Of a stretch of DNA of 46,731 nt, positions 15,063 through 24,345 are shown piece by piece. The notes under the pieces were generated by a model. That model was not told the origin of the DNA. It saw only the letters and a list, made by a program, of their open reading frames with translations, and ran no database searches. The translations under genes and the position numbers were made by a program. Origin of the DNA: an uncultured Eudoraea sp. (lineage in GTDB: Bacteria; Bacteroidota; Bacteroidia; Flavobacteriales; Flavobacteriaceae). Each line of letters opens with the position of its first letter. The stretch's first letter is position 1. Location: NCBI GenBank assembly GCA_947258555.1, contig CAMYJF010000011.1, positions 1 to 46,731 of the forward strand, read 5' to 3'.

Positions 15063-16088
15063 CTAAAAGTGTGGGATTATATTTACTTCCGGCTGGATGT
15101 GTATCCCAAACCTCTTGTGCACTTCTGACTTAATTTTTAATGCGAGGTCCAGTAATTCTTTTCCTGTAGCATTTCCAAGGTTAACCAGCACGAGTGCTTG
15201 CTTCTCATAGACGCCGGCATTTCCGTGTTTCGTGCCTTTAAATCCACATTGTTCAATAAGCCATCCGGCAGGTATTTTTATACTCCCGTCATCCTGTAGA
15301 TAGCCCGGGATATCTGTATGTTCTGTTTTTAGGGCTTGATAGGTTTTCTCACTGATCACAGGGTTTTTGAAGAAACTGCCAGAGTTACCGATCTCTGAAG
15401 GATCGGGAAGCTTACTTTGCCTGATGGCGATGACAGCATTGGAGATATCTTTTATATCCGGTTTTGTAATACCGCGCTCTGTCAATTCTTCCTTGATGGC
15501 CCCATAAGACGTATTGAATGTATGAGTCTTCTTAGTAAGCACCAAAACTATGGATGTAATTACATATTTGCCCTTCCCTTCGCTTTTGAAATAGGAATCC
15601 CTGTATCCAAACTGACATTCTTCCTTTGAAAAAGTATGGATCTTAGCTGTATCCATAGACATCGCATCGCATTGCAGAAGAATGTCTTTTAACTCCACGC
15701 CATAAGCACCTATATTTTGAATTGGCGCTGTCCCTACATTACCGGGGATCAATGATAAATTTTCTAATCCCCCATAGCCATGCTGTATTGTCCACAACAC
15801 AAACGGGTGCCATACTTCCCCGGCCATAACTTTTAATGCGATCTGCTGCTCATCTTCCCAAAGGGGAACGATCCCTTTTATCGCTATATGGATCACCAGG
15901 GCGTCTACAGCCTCTGTAAGGAGGATATTGCTGCCACCTCCCAGGATAAACTTTTTAGGATATCCTTTTAGAAGCAAGGCCTCCCTTAATTCATCCACAT
16001 TTTCTACGGATACGAAATAACGAGCAGTCGTATCGATCCCAAATGTATTATAGGATTTTAGCGAATGGTGTTCAAGGATCTTGATCAT
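15063..16088 (-). CDS. murB: UDP-N-acetylenolpyruvoylglucosamine reductase
   Basis: 341 residues, the same length class as E. coli MurB (type I). It is a flavoenzyme that reduces UDP-GlcNAc-enolpyruvate to UDP-MurNAc in cytosolic peptidoglycan synthesis. FAD-binding motifs are FILGGGSNILLTEAVDALVI and SLIPGNVGTAPIQNIGAYGV. The type I Tyr-loop is represented by FGYRDSYFK. The catalytic Ser is in IGNSGSFFKNPV. The C-terminal domain has PAGWLIEQCGFKGTKHGNAG and the final Glu in IQPEVNI. The start ATG overlaps the aminotransferase stop by 4 nt, so the two are coupled. Confidence 0.96.
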   Translation of the reverse strand: MIKILEHHSLKSYNTFGIDTTARYFVSVENVDELREALLLKGYPKKFILGGGSNILLTEAVDALVIHIAIKGIVPLWEDEQQIALKVMAGEVWHPFVLWTIQHGYGGLENLSLIPGNVGTAPIQNIGAYGVELKDILLQCDAMSMDTAKIHTFSKEECQFGYRDSYFKSEGKGKYVITSIVLVLTKKTHTFNTSYGAIKEELTERGITKPDIKDISNAVIAIRQSKLPDPSEIGNSGSFFKNPVISEKTYQALKTEHTDIPGYLQDDGSIKIPAGWLIEQCGFKGTKHGNAGVYEKQALVLVNLGNATGKELLDLALKIKSEVHKRFGIHIQPEVNIIPHF

Positions 16089-17275
16089 GCCTTATAGGCT
16101 TTTAAGGCTTCGCTTAGTATTCTGACAGCTTTTTTGAGTCGGTCTGACTCTAACACATAGGCGATTCGAATTTGATTTGAACCCATGCCGGGGGTAGAGT
16201 AAAAACCACCTGCCGGTGCCACCATAACGGTCTCTCCTTCAAATTCAAAGGACTCCAGCAACCATTGGGCAAATGCTTCCGCGTCGTCCACTGGTAAGGC
16301 GGCAATACAATAGAAAGCTCCTTTGGGTCGTGTTACCTGTACTCCTTCAATTTTTTGCAGCTCCTCAATGAGTACATTCCTGCGCATCTCGTATTCCCGG
16401 ATAACATCTTCGAAATAAGAATCGGTTGTTTCTAAAGCAGCTTCACTGGCTAGCTGACCCAGGGTAGGCGGGGAGAGTCGGGCCTGGGCAAATTTCAAGG
16501 CTGTCCGGATCACTTCCTTATTTCGGGATATGAGGCATCCCACACGGGCACCGCACATACTATATCGTTTTGAAACAGAATCGACCATGATGGCATGCGA
16601 TTCCATTTGGGGTTCTTTTAGGATGGAATGGTGGACATGTCCTTCGTAGGCGAATTCTCTGTACACCTCATCCGCGATCAGGAACAGATCGTGCTTTTTA
16701 ACCAGGGCCGTTAATTGAGTGATCTCATCATGTGTATACAAATAACCGGTTGGATTTCCGGGATTGCAGATCAGAATCGCTTTAGTACGGGAATTGATCG
16801 CCTTTTCAAATTCTGCGATGTCCGGCAATGCAAAATTGGATTCAATACCGGATGTCACAGGAACTACACCTACCCCTGCAGCTGTGGCGAATCCGTTGTA
16901 ATTGGCATAAAAGGGTTCGGGAATTATGATTTCATCTCCATGGTCAGCAATGCTATTCATGGCAAAAGAGAGTGCTTCAGACCCTCCTGTGCTCACAATG
17001 ATGTCTGAGCTGTCTATTTCTATCCCGTGTTTGGCGTAATACCCGGCCAATTTCCGCCTGTATGTCTCGCTACCTTCTGTTCTACTATAAGCCAGGACAT
17101 CAATAGTGTGGTTGCGGATGGCATTCAAGGCCACTTCGGGAGTTTTAATATCGGGTTGTCCGATATTAAGGTGTATTACCTCAACCCCATTTTTCTTAGC
17201 TTTTTCTGCATAAGGGACTAGTTTCCGGATAGGTGATTCCGGCATGTTGCTTCCTTTATTTGAAATTTTTGGCAT
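16085..17275 (-). CDS. Class I pyridoxal-phosphate-dependent aminotransferase
   Basis: 396 residues, standard length for fold-type I aspartate-like aminotransferases. Motifs: substrate-binding HLNIGQPDIKTPE, cofactor motifs STGGSEALSFA, ICNPGNPTGYLYT and LIADEVYREFAY, the Schiff-base Lys in VDSVSKRYSMCGARVG, and Arg in SNQIRIAYV. It probably transaminates aspartate or a similar amino acid; the exact substrate cannot be read from sequence. It is the first gene of a two-gene unit with murB. The start could also be the internal Met at residue 11 (MPESPIRKLV). Confidence 0.9.
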   Translation of the reverse strand: MPKISNKGSNMPESPIRKLVPYAEKAKKNGVEVIHLNIGQPDIKTPEVALNAIRNHTIDVLAYSRTEGSETYRRKLAGYYAKHGIEIDSSDIIVSTGGSEALSFAMNSIADHGDEIIIPEPFYANYNGFATAAGVGVVPVTSGIESNFALPDIAEFEKAINSRTKAILICNPGNPTGYLYTHDEITQLTALVKKHDLFLIADEVYREFAYEGHVHHSILKEPQMESHAIMVDSVSKRYSMCGARVGCLISRNKEVIRTALKFAQARLSPPTLGQLASEAALETTDSYFEDVIREYEMRRNVLIEELQKIEGVQVTRPKGAFYCIAALPVDDAEAFAQWLLESFEFEGETVMVAPAGGFYSTPGMGSNQIRIAYVLESDRLKKAVRILSEALKAYKA

Positions 17276-17419
17276 TACAGGCAGTTTGAGGCAAATTTGG
17301 GAAAATAGTACTGACTATACAATATTCCTGAGGATAAAGCTCGCGATTAACGGAATGTTAAATACATGGCAACCGACCTTCATTATTTGTAACTTTAAGG
17401 AAGTAGGATGTTTCCCGGT

Positions 17420-18754
17420 ATGCAAAAACTGAAATTTTTATTGGCTATAGCACTGACCCTTGGGCTTTTCCAATCTGGTCACTCGCAATTCTTTGAACTT
17501 CCCGAAGATCAGAAATTCCAGAAAGTAAGATTTGAAATGATCAATAATTTGATGATCATCCCCATGGAGGTAAATGGGGCAGAACTTTCGTTTATTCTAG
17601 ATTCAGGAGTTAGTACACCTATATTATTCAACTTATCAGACCAGGATTCCATTCAGCTTAATAATGTGTCTGAGATCAAGATCCAGGGACTGGGAGAGGG
17701 AGAATCGGTGCGTGCTTTGAAGTCGTCTGGCAACGTCTTCAAAATGCATAATATTCGAAACTTCAATCAGCAGCTTTATGTGGTGCTGGATAAGAATATC
17801 AATTTTTCACCCGCACTTGGGATACCCATTCACGGTATCATAGGGTATGATCTTTTTAAGGATTTTGTTGTAGACATCAATTATAGTCGGAATATCATCA
17901 AGTTTTATCCCCCAGCTACCTATAAAGCCAAATCGAGAAAAAATAGTGAAACCTTACCACTTATTGTCCATAACAGACGTGCCTTTATCGATGGAGAAGT
18001 CGTAATGACCAATGACGACGATATTCCCGTTAAATTATTGATCGATACGGGGAGTAGCGATGCAATATGGTTGTTTAATGATCCCATAAAAGGAATTGGT
18101 ATTCCGGACATGCACTATGAAGATTATTTGGGACGTGGTTTGAATGGGGATATTTATGGCAGGCGGACGAAAGTAAAAAGTATTAAAATCGGATCCTTTG
18201 AAATAAATGATGCCAAAGCAGCTTTTCCCTACATGTCCTATTTCCAGGCAGCGACCAATTTAGAAGACAGAAATGGCAGCTTGGGTGCAGAAATATTGAG
18301 GCGGTTTAACGTGGTATTTAATTATAGAATGCGGCAAGTAACGCTGAGTAAGAACAATCATTTTAATGAACCCTTCCACTATAATATGAGTGGAATTGCC
18401 TTGCAGCACAATGGCGTTCGCTATGTGGCTGAAAGAATATCAAGCTCGAATCCCGCAACACGAGACGAAAGGGTATTTGGGGATATCAAGCTTTTAATGG
18501 GTAATCAAACCAAGATCAGCCTGGTCCCGGAGATCGTAGTATCTGCCATTAGGGCCGGTAGCCCTGCTCATGAGGCAGGTTTGCAGGAAGGAGATGTAAT
18601 TCTGGCAGTCAACGGTAAAAAGATCCATAACTACAAACTACAAGAGATCCTAAAGTTGTTAAATGAACGGGAAGGGAAACGCATCAGGGTGCAGATCGCA
18701 AGGCAGAACAAGGACCTGCTTTTCAGTTTTGTTTTGAAGAAAATGTTCGAATAA
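17420..18754 (+). CDS. Secreted retropepsin-like aspartyl protease with C-terminal PDZ domain
   Basis: 444 residues from ATG at 17420; the ATG at 17408 adds four residues in front of the signal peptide (MQKLKFLLAIALTLGLFQSG). Two retropepsin-like units are visible: the first with ELSFILDSGVSTPILF (about 53-68), the second with VKLLIDTGSSDAIWLF (about 200-215). A PDZ domain occupies the last 75 residues (AIRAGSPAHEAGLQEGDVIL, then AVNGKKI). The second Asp motif DTGSS is classic; the first, DSGVS, is atypical. The family is common in Bacteroidota and presumed periplasmic, with unknown substrates. It stands alone, with a terminator just behind it. Confidence 0.88.
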   Translation: MQKLKFLLAIALTLGLFQSGHSQFFELPEDQKFQKVRFEMINNLMIIPMEVNGAELSFILDSGVSTPILFNLSDQDSIQLNNVSEIKIQGLGEGESVRALKSSGNVFKMHNIRNFNQQLYVVLDKNINFSPALGIPIHGIIGYDLFKDFVVDINYSRNIIKFYPPATYKAKSRKNSETLPLIVHNRRAFIDGEVVMTNDDDIPVKLLIDTGSSDAIWLFNDPIKGIGIPDMHYEDYLGRGLNGDIYGRRTKVKSIKIGSFEINDAKAAFPYMSYFQAATNLEDRNGSLGAEILRRFNVVFNYRMRQVTLSKNNHFNEPFHYNMSGIALQHNGVRYVAERISSSNPATRDERVFGDIKLLMGNQTKISLVPEIVVSAIRAGSPAHEAGLQEGDVILAVNGKKIHNYKLQEILKLLNEREGKRIRVQIARQNKDLLFSFVLKKMFE

Positions 18755-18758
18755 AAAA

Positions 18759-18782
18759 ACCCCTGATCAAAGATCAAGGGTT
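18759..18782. terminator. Bidirectional rho-independent terminator
   Basis: ACCCCTGATC and GATCAAGGGTT form a stem with one mismatch around a 3-nt loop, with an A-run before it and T-rich sequence after it. It lies between the convergent protease-PDZ and DUF1573 genes. Confidence 0.7.
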
Positions 18783-18805
18783 ATTAATTCTATTTTGAAA
18801 GGTGT

Positions 18806-19192
18806 TTATTTCTGATCTACACCTTTTACTTCGCCTTTAATTTTCAGGATGATGGTAGGGGTATCTGCATTGGAAAGGACAGTTATTGCCTTTCGAATAG
18901 GTCCAACCCGTTTCGTATCATACTTTACCTGGATCTCACCCGTTTTACCTGGTAATATGGGGTCTTCAGGTTTTTTCGGGATCGTACACCCACAGCTGGA
19001 GCTTACTTTCGTGATAATTAATGGAGCTTCTCCTGTGTTCGTAAATTCAAAAACACGTACCCCATCACTACCTTTTTCGATCTCTCCGTAATCTATGGTG
19101 TCTTCCGTAAATTCAATTTTAGCTACCTTTTCCTGGGCTTGTACCCCAAAGGTAAGTAGGCCAAATACTAATAGTACAATTACATTCTTCAT
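18806..19192 (-). CDS. Secreted DUF1573-family protein
   Basis: 128 residues from ATG at 19192 (MKNVIVLLVFGLLTFGVQAQ signal peptide). The frame runs on to 19249, but a full promoter at 19220-19249 overlaps those codons, so they are not translated. The mature part is a single immunoglobulin-like DUF1573 domain: FTEDTIDYGEIEKGSDGVRV, FEFTNTGEAPLIITKVSSSC, then GCTIP and LPGKTGEIQVKYDTKRVGP. The SSCGCT motif is the family hallmark. These proteins are abundant in Bacteroidota and have no established function. It is divergent from valS. Confidence 0.92.
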   Translation of the reverse strand: MKNVIVLLVFGLLTFGVQAQEKVAKIEFTEDTIDYGEIEKGSDGVRVFEFTNTGEAPLIITKVSSSCGCTIPKKPEDPILPGKTGEIQVKYDTKRVGPIRKAITVLSNADTPTIILKIKGEVKGVDQK

Positions 19193-19219
19193 AATTATCT
19201 CAAGGTTTTGGGTAAATTT

Positions 19220-19249
19220 CAAATGTAAATGATTTGTCATCAACATCAA
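19220..19249 (-). promoter_or_regulatory. Promoter of the DUF1573 gene
   Basis: Minus-strand TACATTTG (19227-19220) matches TAnnTTTG, with TTG at 19249-19247 and an ideal 19-nt spacer. It lies 27 nt upstream of the ATG at 19192 and fixes that start. Confidence 0.75.
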
Positions 19250-19256
19250 AATTCTT

Positions 19257-19285
19257 TTGTTATCTACTAACGTTAGTTATTTTTG
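19257..19285 (+). promoter_or_regulatory. Promoter of valS
   Basis: TATTTTTG (19278-19285) matches TAnnTTTG and TTG lies at 19257-19259 with an 18-nt spacer. Transcription would start near 19292, leaving a leader of at least 50 nt. Confidence 0.7.
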
Positions 19286-19308
19286 TTTCGTATTTATAAT
19301 TAGGTAAA

Positions 19309-19359
19309 AAAACCCATTATTATTAATGGTTTTAAGACCTGTCGATGGTCATTTTTTTT
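19309..19359 (+). promoter_or_regulatory. Structured leader of valS, attenuator-like
   Basis: A first hairpin pairs CCATTA (19314-19319) with TAATGG (19324-19329), extended by A-U pairs past one bulged C. A second, short hairpin GACC/GGTC (19336-19339 with 19347-19350) is followed by eight Ts (19352-19359), as in an intrinsic terminator. A short frame from ATG 19326 to TAA 19418 contains Val codons (GTT, GTC, GTA). Attenuation is an inference; the second stem has only four base pairs. Confidence 0.35.
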
Positions 19360-22029
19360 CTACCGGACTTAATTTTTCAAAAACCGTACCGAAAATTGGA
19401 TATTCCTTCAAAATATAAGCCTGCAACGATCGAAGACCGCTGGTATTCTTACTGGATGGAAAACGACTATTTTTTTTCCAAACCGGATGAAAGAGAGCCA
19501 TATACAGTGGTAATACCCCCTCCAAATGTCACAGGAGTGCTTCATATGGGGCATATGCTGAACAATACTTTACAAGATGTATTGGTCAGGAAGGCCCGTT
19601 TGGATGGCAAAAATGCCTGTTGGGTTCCGGGCACAGATCACGCGTCTATAGCTACCGAGGCCAAGGTTGTTGCCAAATTGGCAGAAGAAGGGATTTCTAA
19701 ATCAGATATCAGCAGGGAGGCGTTTTTAGAGCACGCATGGGACTGGACGCATAACTACGGGGGTGTGATCCTGGAACAGCTCAAAAAATTGGGTTGCAGC
19801 TGCGACTGGAACCGGACGAAATTCACCATGGATGATGATCTTTCTGCTTCGGTGATCAAAGTGTTTGTAGACCTGTATGAGAAGGGACATATTTACCGCG
19901 GCTTCAGAATGGTAAATTGGGACCCCCAGGCCAAAACTACCTTATCTGATGAGGAAGTTATATACGAGGAAAAGCAAGGCTTATTATACTATATATCCTA
20001 TCCAATTCAGGATTCAGATGAACGGCTTACCATAGCGACTACCAGACCTGAGACGATCCTGGGAGATACTGCAATTTGCATACATCCAGACGATCCGCGT
20101 TTTACACATCTAAAAGGCAAAAAAGCGATTGTTCCGGTCTGTAATCGTCCAATACCGATCATTGAGGATTCCTATGTTGATATGGAATTCGGAACGGGTT
20201 GCCTAAAAGTAACCCCGGCCCATGACCTGAATGACAAAGAAATAGGCGAAAGACACAAGCTGGAATTTATTGACATCTTTAATGAAGATGCTACGCTCAA
20301 CGCTTATGGGTTACACTACGAAGGCATGGATCGTTTTGCTGTCCGTAAAGCCATTCGGAAGGAATTGGAAAAAGATGGCTTTCTTGTAAAAACCGAAGAC
20401 TATGTGAACAAGGTGGGTACGTCTGAACGAACCAAGGCAGTAATAGAGCCGAGGCTGTCTGAGCAGTGGTTCCTGAAAATGAAAGAACTGTCAGTGCCTG
20501 CCATAAAAGCCATACAATCCAAAGAGATCAAGTTATTTCCAGCCAAATTTGAAAATATGTACCGGCATTGGATGGAAAATATCCGGGATTGGAACATTTC
20601 GAGACAACTCTGGTGGGGACAGCGAATTCCGGCCTATTATTACAGCGAGGGCACCCAAAACTTTGTGGTGGCCGAGACTGCAGAGGAAGCCCTGGAGAAA
20701 GCACGATCTGCCAGTAGTAATCCGGATCTACAGGCTACAGACCTGCGCCAGGATGAAGATGTAGTAGATACCTGGTTCTCTTCCTGGCTATGGCCAATGA
20801 GTGTCTTTGGAGGGATCCTTGATCCCGAGAATGAAGAGATAGAATATTACTATCCCACCAGTGACCTGGTGACTGCCCCGGATATTATATTTTTCTGGGT
20901 AGCCCGGATGATCATGGCCGGATATGAGTACCGTAATGAGCGTCCGTTTTCTAACGTCTATTTTACCGGGATCGTTAGGGATAAGCAACGCAGGAAGATG
21001 TCAAAATCCCTGGGTAATTCGCCGGATGCCTTGAAATTGATCGAAGAATTTGGCGCCGATGCGGTACGTGTAGGCCTTATGTTAAGTGCGCCTGCCGGGA
21101 ATGACCTGCTTTTCGATGAAGCATCATGTCAGCAAGGCAAGAATTTTGCCAATAAAATATGGAATGCCTTCAGACTTGTTCAGGGATGGGATGTGAAGGA
21201 AGGCGAGCCTACGCCCGCAGCAGTCAAGGGCTTAGAATGGTATGAGGCTACGTTTAACCACACGCTTAGCACTATTGAAGACCATATGTCTAAATACCGG
21301 ATATCCGACGCCCTAATGGCTATTTATAAGCTAATATGGGATGATTTTTGCTCGTGGTTGCTTGAGATCGTTAAACCTGCCTATCAAGAACCTATCGACA
21401 GAACAACACGGGACAAAGTGCTGGAATTATTTGAACAAAATCTTATTATTTTGCATCCCTTCATGCCTTTCTTATCGGAAGCTATTTGGCAGCATATTAA
21501 GGAACGTTCCCCGGAAGAAGCATTGATCGTGGCTAACTGGCCAAAACCTAAAAAAGCTAATGAGAAACTGCTAAAAGAATTTGGATTTGCCTCTCAGTTA
21601 ATTAGCGGTATCCGAAATATTAGAAAGGAAAAGAACATCCCTAATAAGGAACCTTTGACGCTTCAATTTATTGACAAGGAAAATAGTGATGCAGCCTGGG
21701 ATGCCGTTATTGAAAAGTTGGGCAATATTTCAGCGATCTCCAAGGTAGACGCAAAAGTAGACGGCGCCTTATCTTTCAGGGTAAAAAGTAATGAATATTT
21801 TATTCCTGCGGGAGAGGCTGTAGATGTGGACTCTGAAATTGCTAAGATCGAAGAGGAATTAAAATATACCGAAGGATTTCTGAATTCGGTACAGAAGAAG
21901 CTGTCTAATGATCGTTTTGTTTCTAATGCCCCTGAGCAAGTAGTGGCTACGGAACGTAAGAAGGCAGCTGATGCTGAAGCCAAGATCCAGACCTTGAGGG
22001 ATAGTTTGAAAAGTCTAAAATCTATTTAA
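19345..22029 (+). CDS. valS: Valyl-tRNA synthetase
   Basis: 894 residues from ATG at 19345. It charges tRNA-Val in the cytosol. The class I signature HIGH is present as HMGH in [20 protein letters not shown], and KMSKS is in [15 protein letters not shown] (about residue 551). The editing domain includes [14 protein letters not shown]. An anticodon-binding helical domain and a C-terminal coiled-coil arm (about 825-894, [20 protein letters not shown]) complete it. The first 17 residues ([17 protein letters not shown]) are not family-like, and homologues begin near [18 protein letters not shown], so a TTG at 19396 may be the true start. The T-tract of the leader lies between the two candidates. 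Confidence 0.97.
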   Translation: MVIFFLPDLIFQKPYRKLDIPSKYKPATIEDRWYSYWMENDYFFSKPDEREPYTVVIPPPNVTGVLHMGHMLNNTLQDVLVRKARLDGKNACWVPGTDHASIATEAKVVAKLAEEGISKSDISREAFLEHAWDWTHNYGGVILEQLKKLGCSCDWNRTKFTMDDDLSASVIKVFVDLYEKGHIYRGFRMVNWDPQAKTTLSDEEVIYEEKQGLLYYISYPIQDSDERLTIATTRPETILGDTAICIHPDDPRFTHLKGKKAIVPVCNRPIPIIEDSYVDMEFGTGCLKVTPAHDLNDKEIGERHKLEFIDIFNEDATLNAYGLHYEGMDRFAVRKAIRKELEKDGFLVKTEDYVNKVGTSERTKAVIEPRLSEQWFLKMKELSVPAIKAIQSKEIKLFPAKFENMYRHWMENIRDWNISRQLWWGQRIPAYYYSEGTQNFVVAETAEEALEKARSASSNPDLQATDLRQDEDVVDTWFSSWLWPMSVFGGILDPENEEIEYYYPTSDLVTAPDIIFFWVARMIMAGYEYRNERPFSNVYFTGIVRDKQRRKMSKSLGNSPDALKLIEEFGADAVRVGLMLSAPAGNDLLFDEASCQQGKNFANKIWNAFRLVQGWDVKEGEPTPAAVKGLEWYEATFNHTLSTIEDHMSKYRISDALMAIYKLIWDDFCSWLLEIVKPAYQEPIDRTTRDKVLELFEQNLIILHPFMPFLSEAIWQHIKERSPEEALIVANWPKPKKANEKLLKEFGFASQLISGIRNIRKEKNIPNKEPLTLQFIDKENSDAAWDAVIEKLGNISAISKVDAKVDGALSFRVKSNEYFIPAGEAVDVDSEIAKIEEELKYTEGFLNSVQKKLSNDRFVSNAPEQVVATERKKAADAEAKIQTLRDSLKSLKSI

Positions 22030-22066
22030 TCCTTATCTTTAGGAGCTTACATAAAATTGCTCGAAA

Positions 22067-22723
22067 ATGAAAAAAGTTTTTTACATAGGATTGCTTTGCC
22101 TCCCCATGATATTTTCTTGTTCTTCAGACGACTCCCCGGCTCCCCCGATAATAGCTGATGATGGCCCGGGATTTGAAGTTACTACTGCCATTGTAGATCC
22201 GGTTTTTGAGCAAGCCTTGGTAGACCTGGATTTCGATGATAAGGTAGATGGGACTGTAGTTACCAGTAAGATCCTCGGGATTAGGGATCTTATTCTGGAT
22301 GATCTGGGGATCACAGATCTCCGTGGCATTCAGGATTTTAATGATCTGGAAAATTTGTCAGTTAATGGGAATGCCCTGGTTCGCTTGGATGTATCTGATA
22401 ATACGAAGCTTAAATTCATTTATGCCGATAACAATGCGCTGACATTTATCAATGTGCAAGACCTGGCGATCCTTGAAAAGATAAGCGCTCCTGGAAATGT
22501 GCTTGTTTCCATGTATACTTCTACAAACCCAGCGCTTCAATTATTGGTCTTAAATGATAATGATATAGAGATTTCGGATGTATCCATGAATCCTGCGCTT
22601 ACTACATTTTCGATAGAAAACAACCCGGTAAGCTGCATACGTGTTTCGGCCGCACAATTGGCCGATATTCCACAAAACTGGTCAAAAGATGCCGGGGATA
22701 CATATAGCGAAGACTGTAATTAA
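22067..22723 (+). CDS. Leucine-rich-repeat-like lipoprotein
   Basis: 218 residues. The signal peptide ends in a lipobox (LLCLPMIFSCSSD; Cys18), so it should be lipid-anchored. After a short Pro-rich linker comes the flavobacterial secreted LRR pattern: DPVFEQALVDLDFDDKVDGT followed by repeats of about 20 residues (LSVNGNALVRLDVSDNTKLK, FIYADNNALTFINVQDLAIL, LLVLNDNDIEISDVSMNPAL). It ends with Cys residues in NPVSCIRVSAAQ and YSEDCN. Related proteins are longer and often carry type IX sorting tails; this one has none. The role is probably surface binding. It starts 37 nt after valS. Confidence 0.85.
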   Translation: MKKVFYIGLLCLPMIFSCSSDDSPAPPIIADDGPGFEVTTAIVDPVFEQALVDLDFDDKVDGTVVTSKILGIRDLILDDLGITDLRGIQDFNDLENLSVNGNALVRLDVSDNTKLKFIYADNNALTFINVQDLAILEKISAPGNVLVSMYTSTNPALQLLVLNDNDIEISDVSMNPALTTFSIENNPVSCIRVSAAQLADIPQNWSKDAGDTYSEDCN

Positions 22724-22785
22724 TTCTTTGGCGCTGAACAACGCATGGCTTGTTTGTAACTTGAAACTGACAAAAATTTCAGGGT

Positions 22786-24057
22786 ATGGAAGCATACGCT
22801 AATGCCTTACTTTATGCAATCCCATTTTTCACAGTACTGCTTTTAGTAGAGATCCTCTATGGCCATTTAGTAAAGGATCAGAAGCACAACGTTTTAGACA
22901 CAGTAAGTAGTTTAAGTTCCGGTCTAACTAATATTATTAAAGATTCCCTGGGCCTGGCTGTAATCCTCATAAGTTATCCATATCTGGTTGATAATTTGGC
23001 ACTTATGGAGCTTAAATCTACCTGGATCACCTGGCTGGTAGCTTTCATTGTGATGGATTTTGCCGGATATTGGAATCATAGATTGAGTCACCATGTAAAT
23101 GTTTTCTGGAATCAACATGTGATCCACCACAGCAGTGAGGAATTTAACCTGGCATGTGCCCTGCGGCAATCCATCAGCAACGTTATTGGCTACTTCCCCA
23201 TTTTATTAATTCCGGCTGCCTTAGTTGGGGTGCCCCACCAGGTTATCGCTATTTTAGCGCCGATACATTTGTTCGCCCAATTCTGGTATCATACCCAGCA
23301 TATTGGAAAACTAGGTTGGTTGGAATATATCATTGTCACCCCTTCACAACACCGGGTACACCACGCTATAAATCCGGAATATATCGACAAGAACCTGGGG
23401 CAGATATTATGTATCTGGGACCGTTGGTTTGGCACTTTTCAGGAAGAAATGGAGGATGTACCTCCGCAATATGGAGTACTAAAACCGGCAGCTACCTGGA
23501 ATCCCATACTGATCAATTTTCAACATATTTGGAGAATTATGAAGGATTCCTGGCGGACGAAAGATCCCTGGGATAAGTTTAGGATATGGTTTATGCCTAC
23601 AGGGTGGCGTCCGGAAGACATGAAAGAGGCCTATCCGATCCCTGTCATAGAAGATGTATACAATTTTAAAAAATATCAAACTCCTGCTTCCTTCCATCTG
23701 AAAGGATATACGATATTTCAAATGACTATCACCCTAGCCCTGTTACTCTTTATGTTCTTTAATTATAGCGAGATCGGAATGAGCGGGTTATTGCTATACG
23801 GTCTCTTTATGTTTATAACGATTTATGGGTATACCACTTTAATGGATCGCGCACCCTATGCCTTTTGGATAGAATTGCTGAGAGGTATAGCTGGCCTGGG
23901 GATCCTGGTTGTATCAGGAGACTGGTTTGGTTTGGACGTATTTTTGCCCTTTGGGTCCTGGCTTGTTGGGATCTATTTCCTGACTACCATACTAGGAGGA
24001 TACTACTTCACCTATGTAGGTGGTAAATCGGATCAGGTACTACCGATCCCAAATTAG
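22786..24057 (+). CDS. Sterol desaturase/fatty acid hydroxylase family membrane protein
   Basis: 423 residues, integral membrane. The eight-histidine di-iron signature is complete: HRLSHH (98-103), HVIHH (111-115), HTQH (169-172) and HRVHH (189-193). The N-terminal half holds four or so membrane segments. The C-terminal third (from about 300) adds a further hydrophobic domain with four segments (MTITLALLLFMFFNYSEIGM onwards), which makes this longer than minimal family members. It uses O2 to hydroxylate or desaturate a lipid substrate that cannot be named from sequence. It follows the LRR lipoprotein by 62 nt. Confidence 0.9.
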   Translation: MEAYANALLYAIPFFTVLLLVEILYGHLVKDQKHNVLDTVSSLSSGLTNIIKDSLGLAVILISYPYLVDNLALMELKSTWITWLVAFIVMDFAGYWNHRLSHHVNVFWNQHVIHHSSEEFNLACALRQSISNVIGYFPILLIPAALVGVPHQVIAILAPIHLFAQFWYHTQHIGKLGWLEYIIVTPSQHRVHHAINPEYIDKNLGQILCIWDRWFGTFQEEMEDVPPQYGVLKPAATWNPILINFQHIWRIMKDSWRTKDPWDKFRIWFMPTGWRPEDMKEAYPIPVIEDVYNFKKYQTPASFHLKGYTIFQMTITLALLLFMFFNYSEIGMSGLLLYGLFMFITIYGYTTLMDRAPYAFWIELLRGIAGLGILVVSGDWFGLDVFLPFGSWLVGIYFLTTILGGYYFTYVGGKSDQVLPIPN

Positions 24058-24072
24058 AACATCCAATGATAT

Positions 24073-24345
24073 TTAATCGCTAATATTTTTGAGCTGGTTT
24101 TCAACCAATTCAATATAGAGCTGCATGGCCTTTTTGGGTTTGATCTCTTGGGCCTGGATCAGGGCATTTGCCTTAAAAGCATTAATAAGTTCACTTTTGC
24201 TTCCCGGATGTTCAAAATTTTGATTCGCGATCTTATAATAGGCGTAAAGTTTAAGCAGCAGATCGGCCGGAATGGGATCCGTATACGAATTCACATAGGC
24301 AACGGCAACTTCGAATCTATCCAATATGGGTTTAATCTTATTCAT
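24073..24345 (-). CDS. Acyl-CoA-binding protein
   Basis: 90 residues from ATG at 24345; the longer frame to 24375 adds ten basic residues that are not family-like. ACBP motifs are clear: FEVAVAYVNSYTDPIPADLL, LKLYAYYKIANQNFEHPGSK, and the later KANALIQAQEIKPKKAMQLY with IELV after it. It is a four-helix cytosolic protein that buffers long-chain acyl-CoA. It is the last gene of the rsfS-ftsH-LUD-cdsA-psd unit and overlaps the psd end by 8 nt, which fits a role in supplying acyl chains for membrane lipids. Confidence 0.88.
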   Translation of the reverse strand: MNKIKPILDRFEVAVAYVNSYTDPIPADLLLKLYAYYKIANQNFEHPGSKSELINAFKANALIQAQEIKPKKAMQLYIELVENQLKNISD

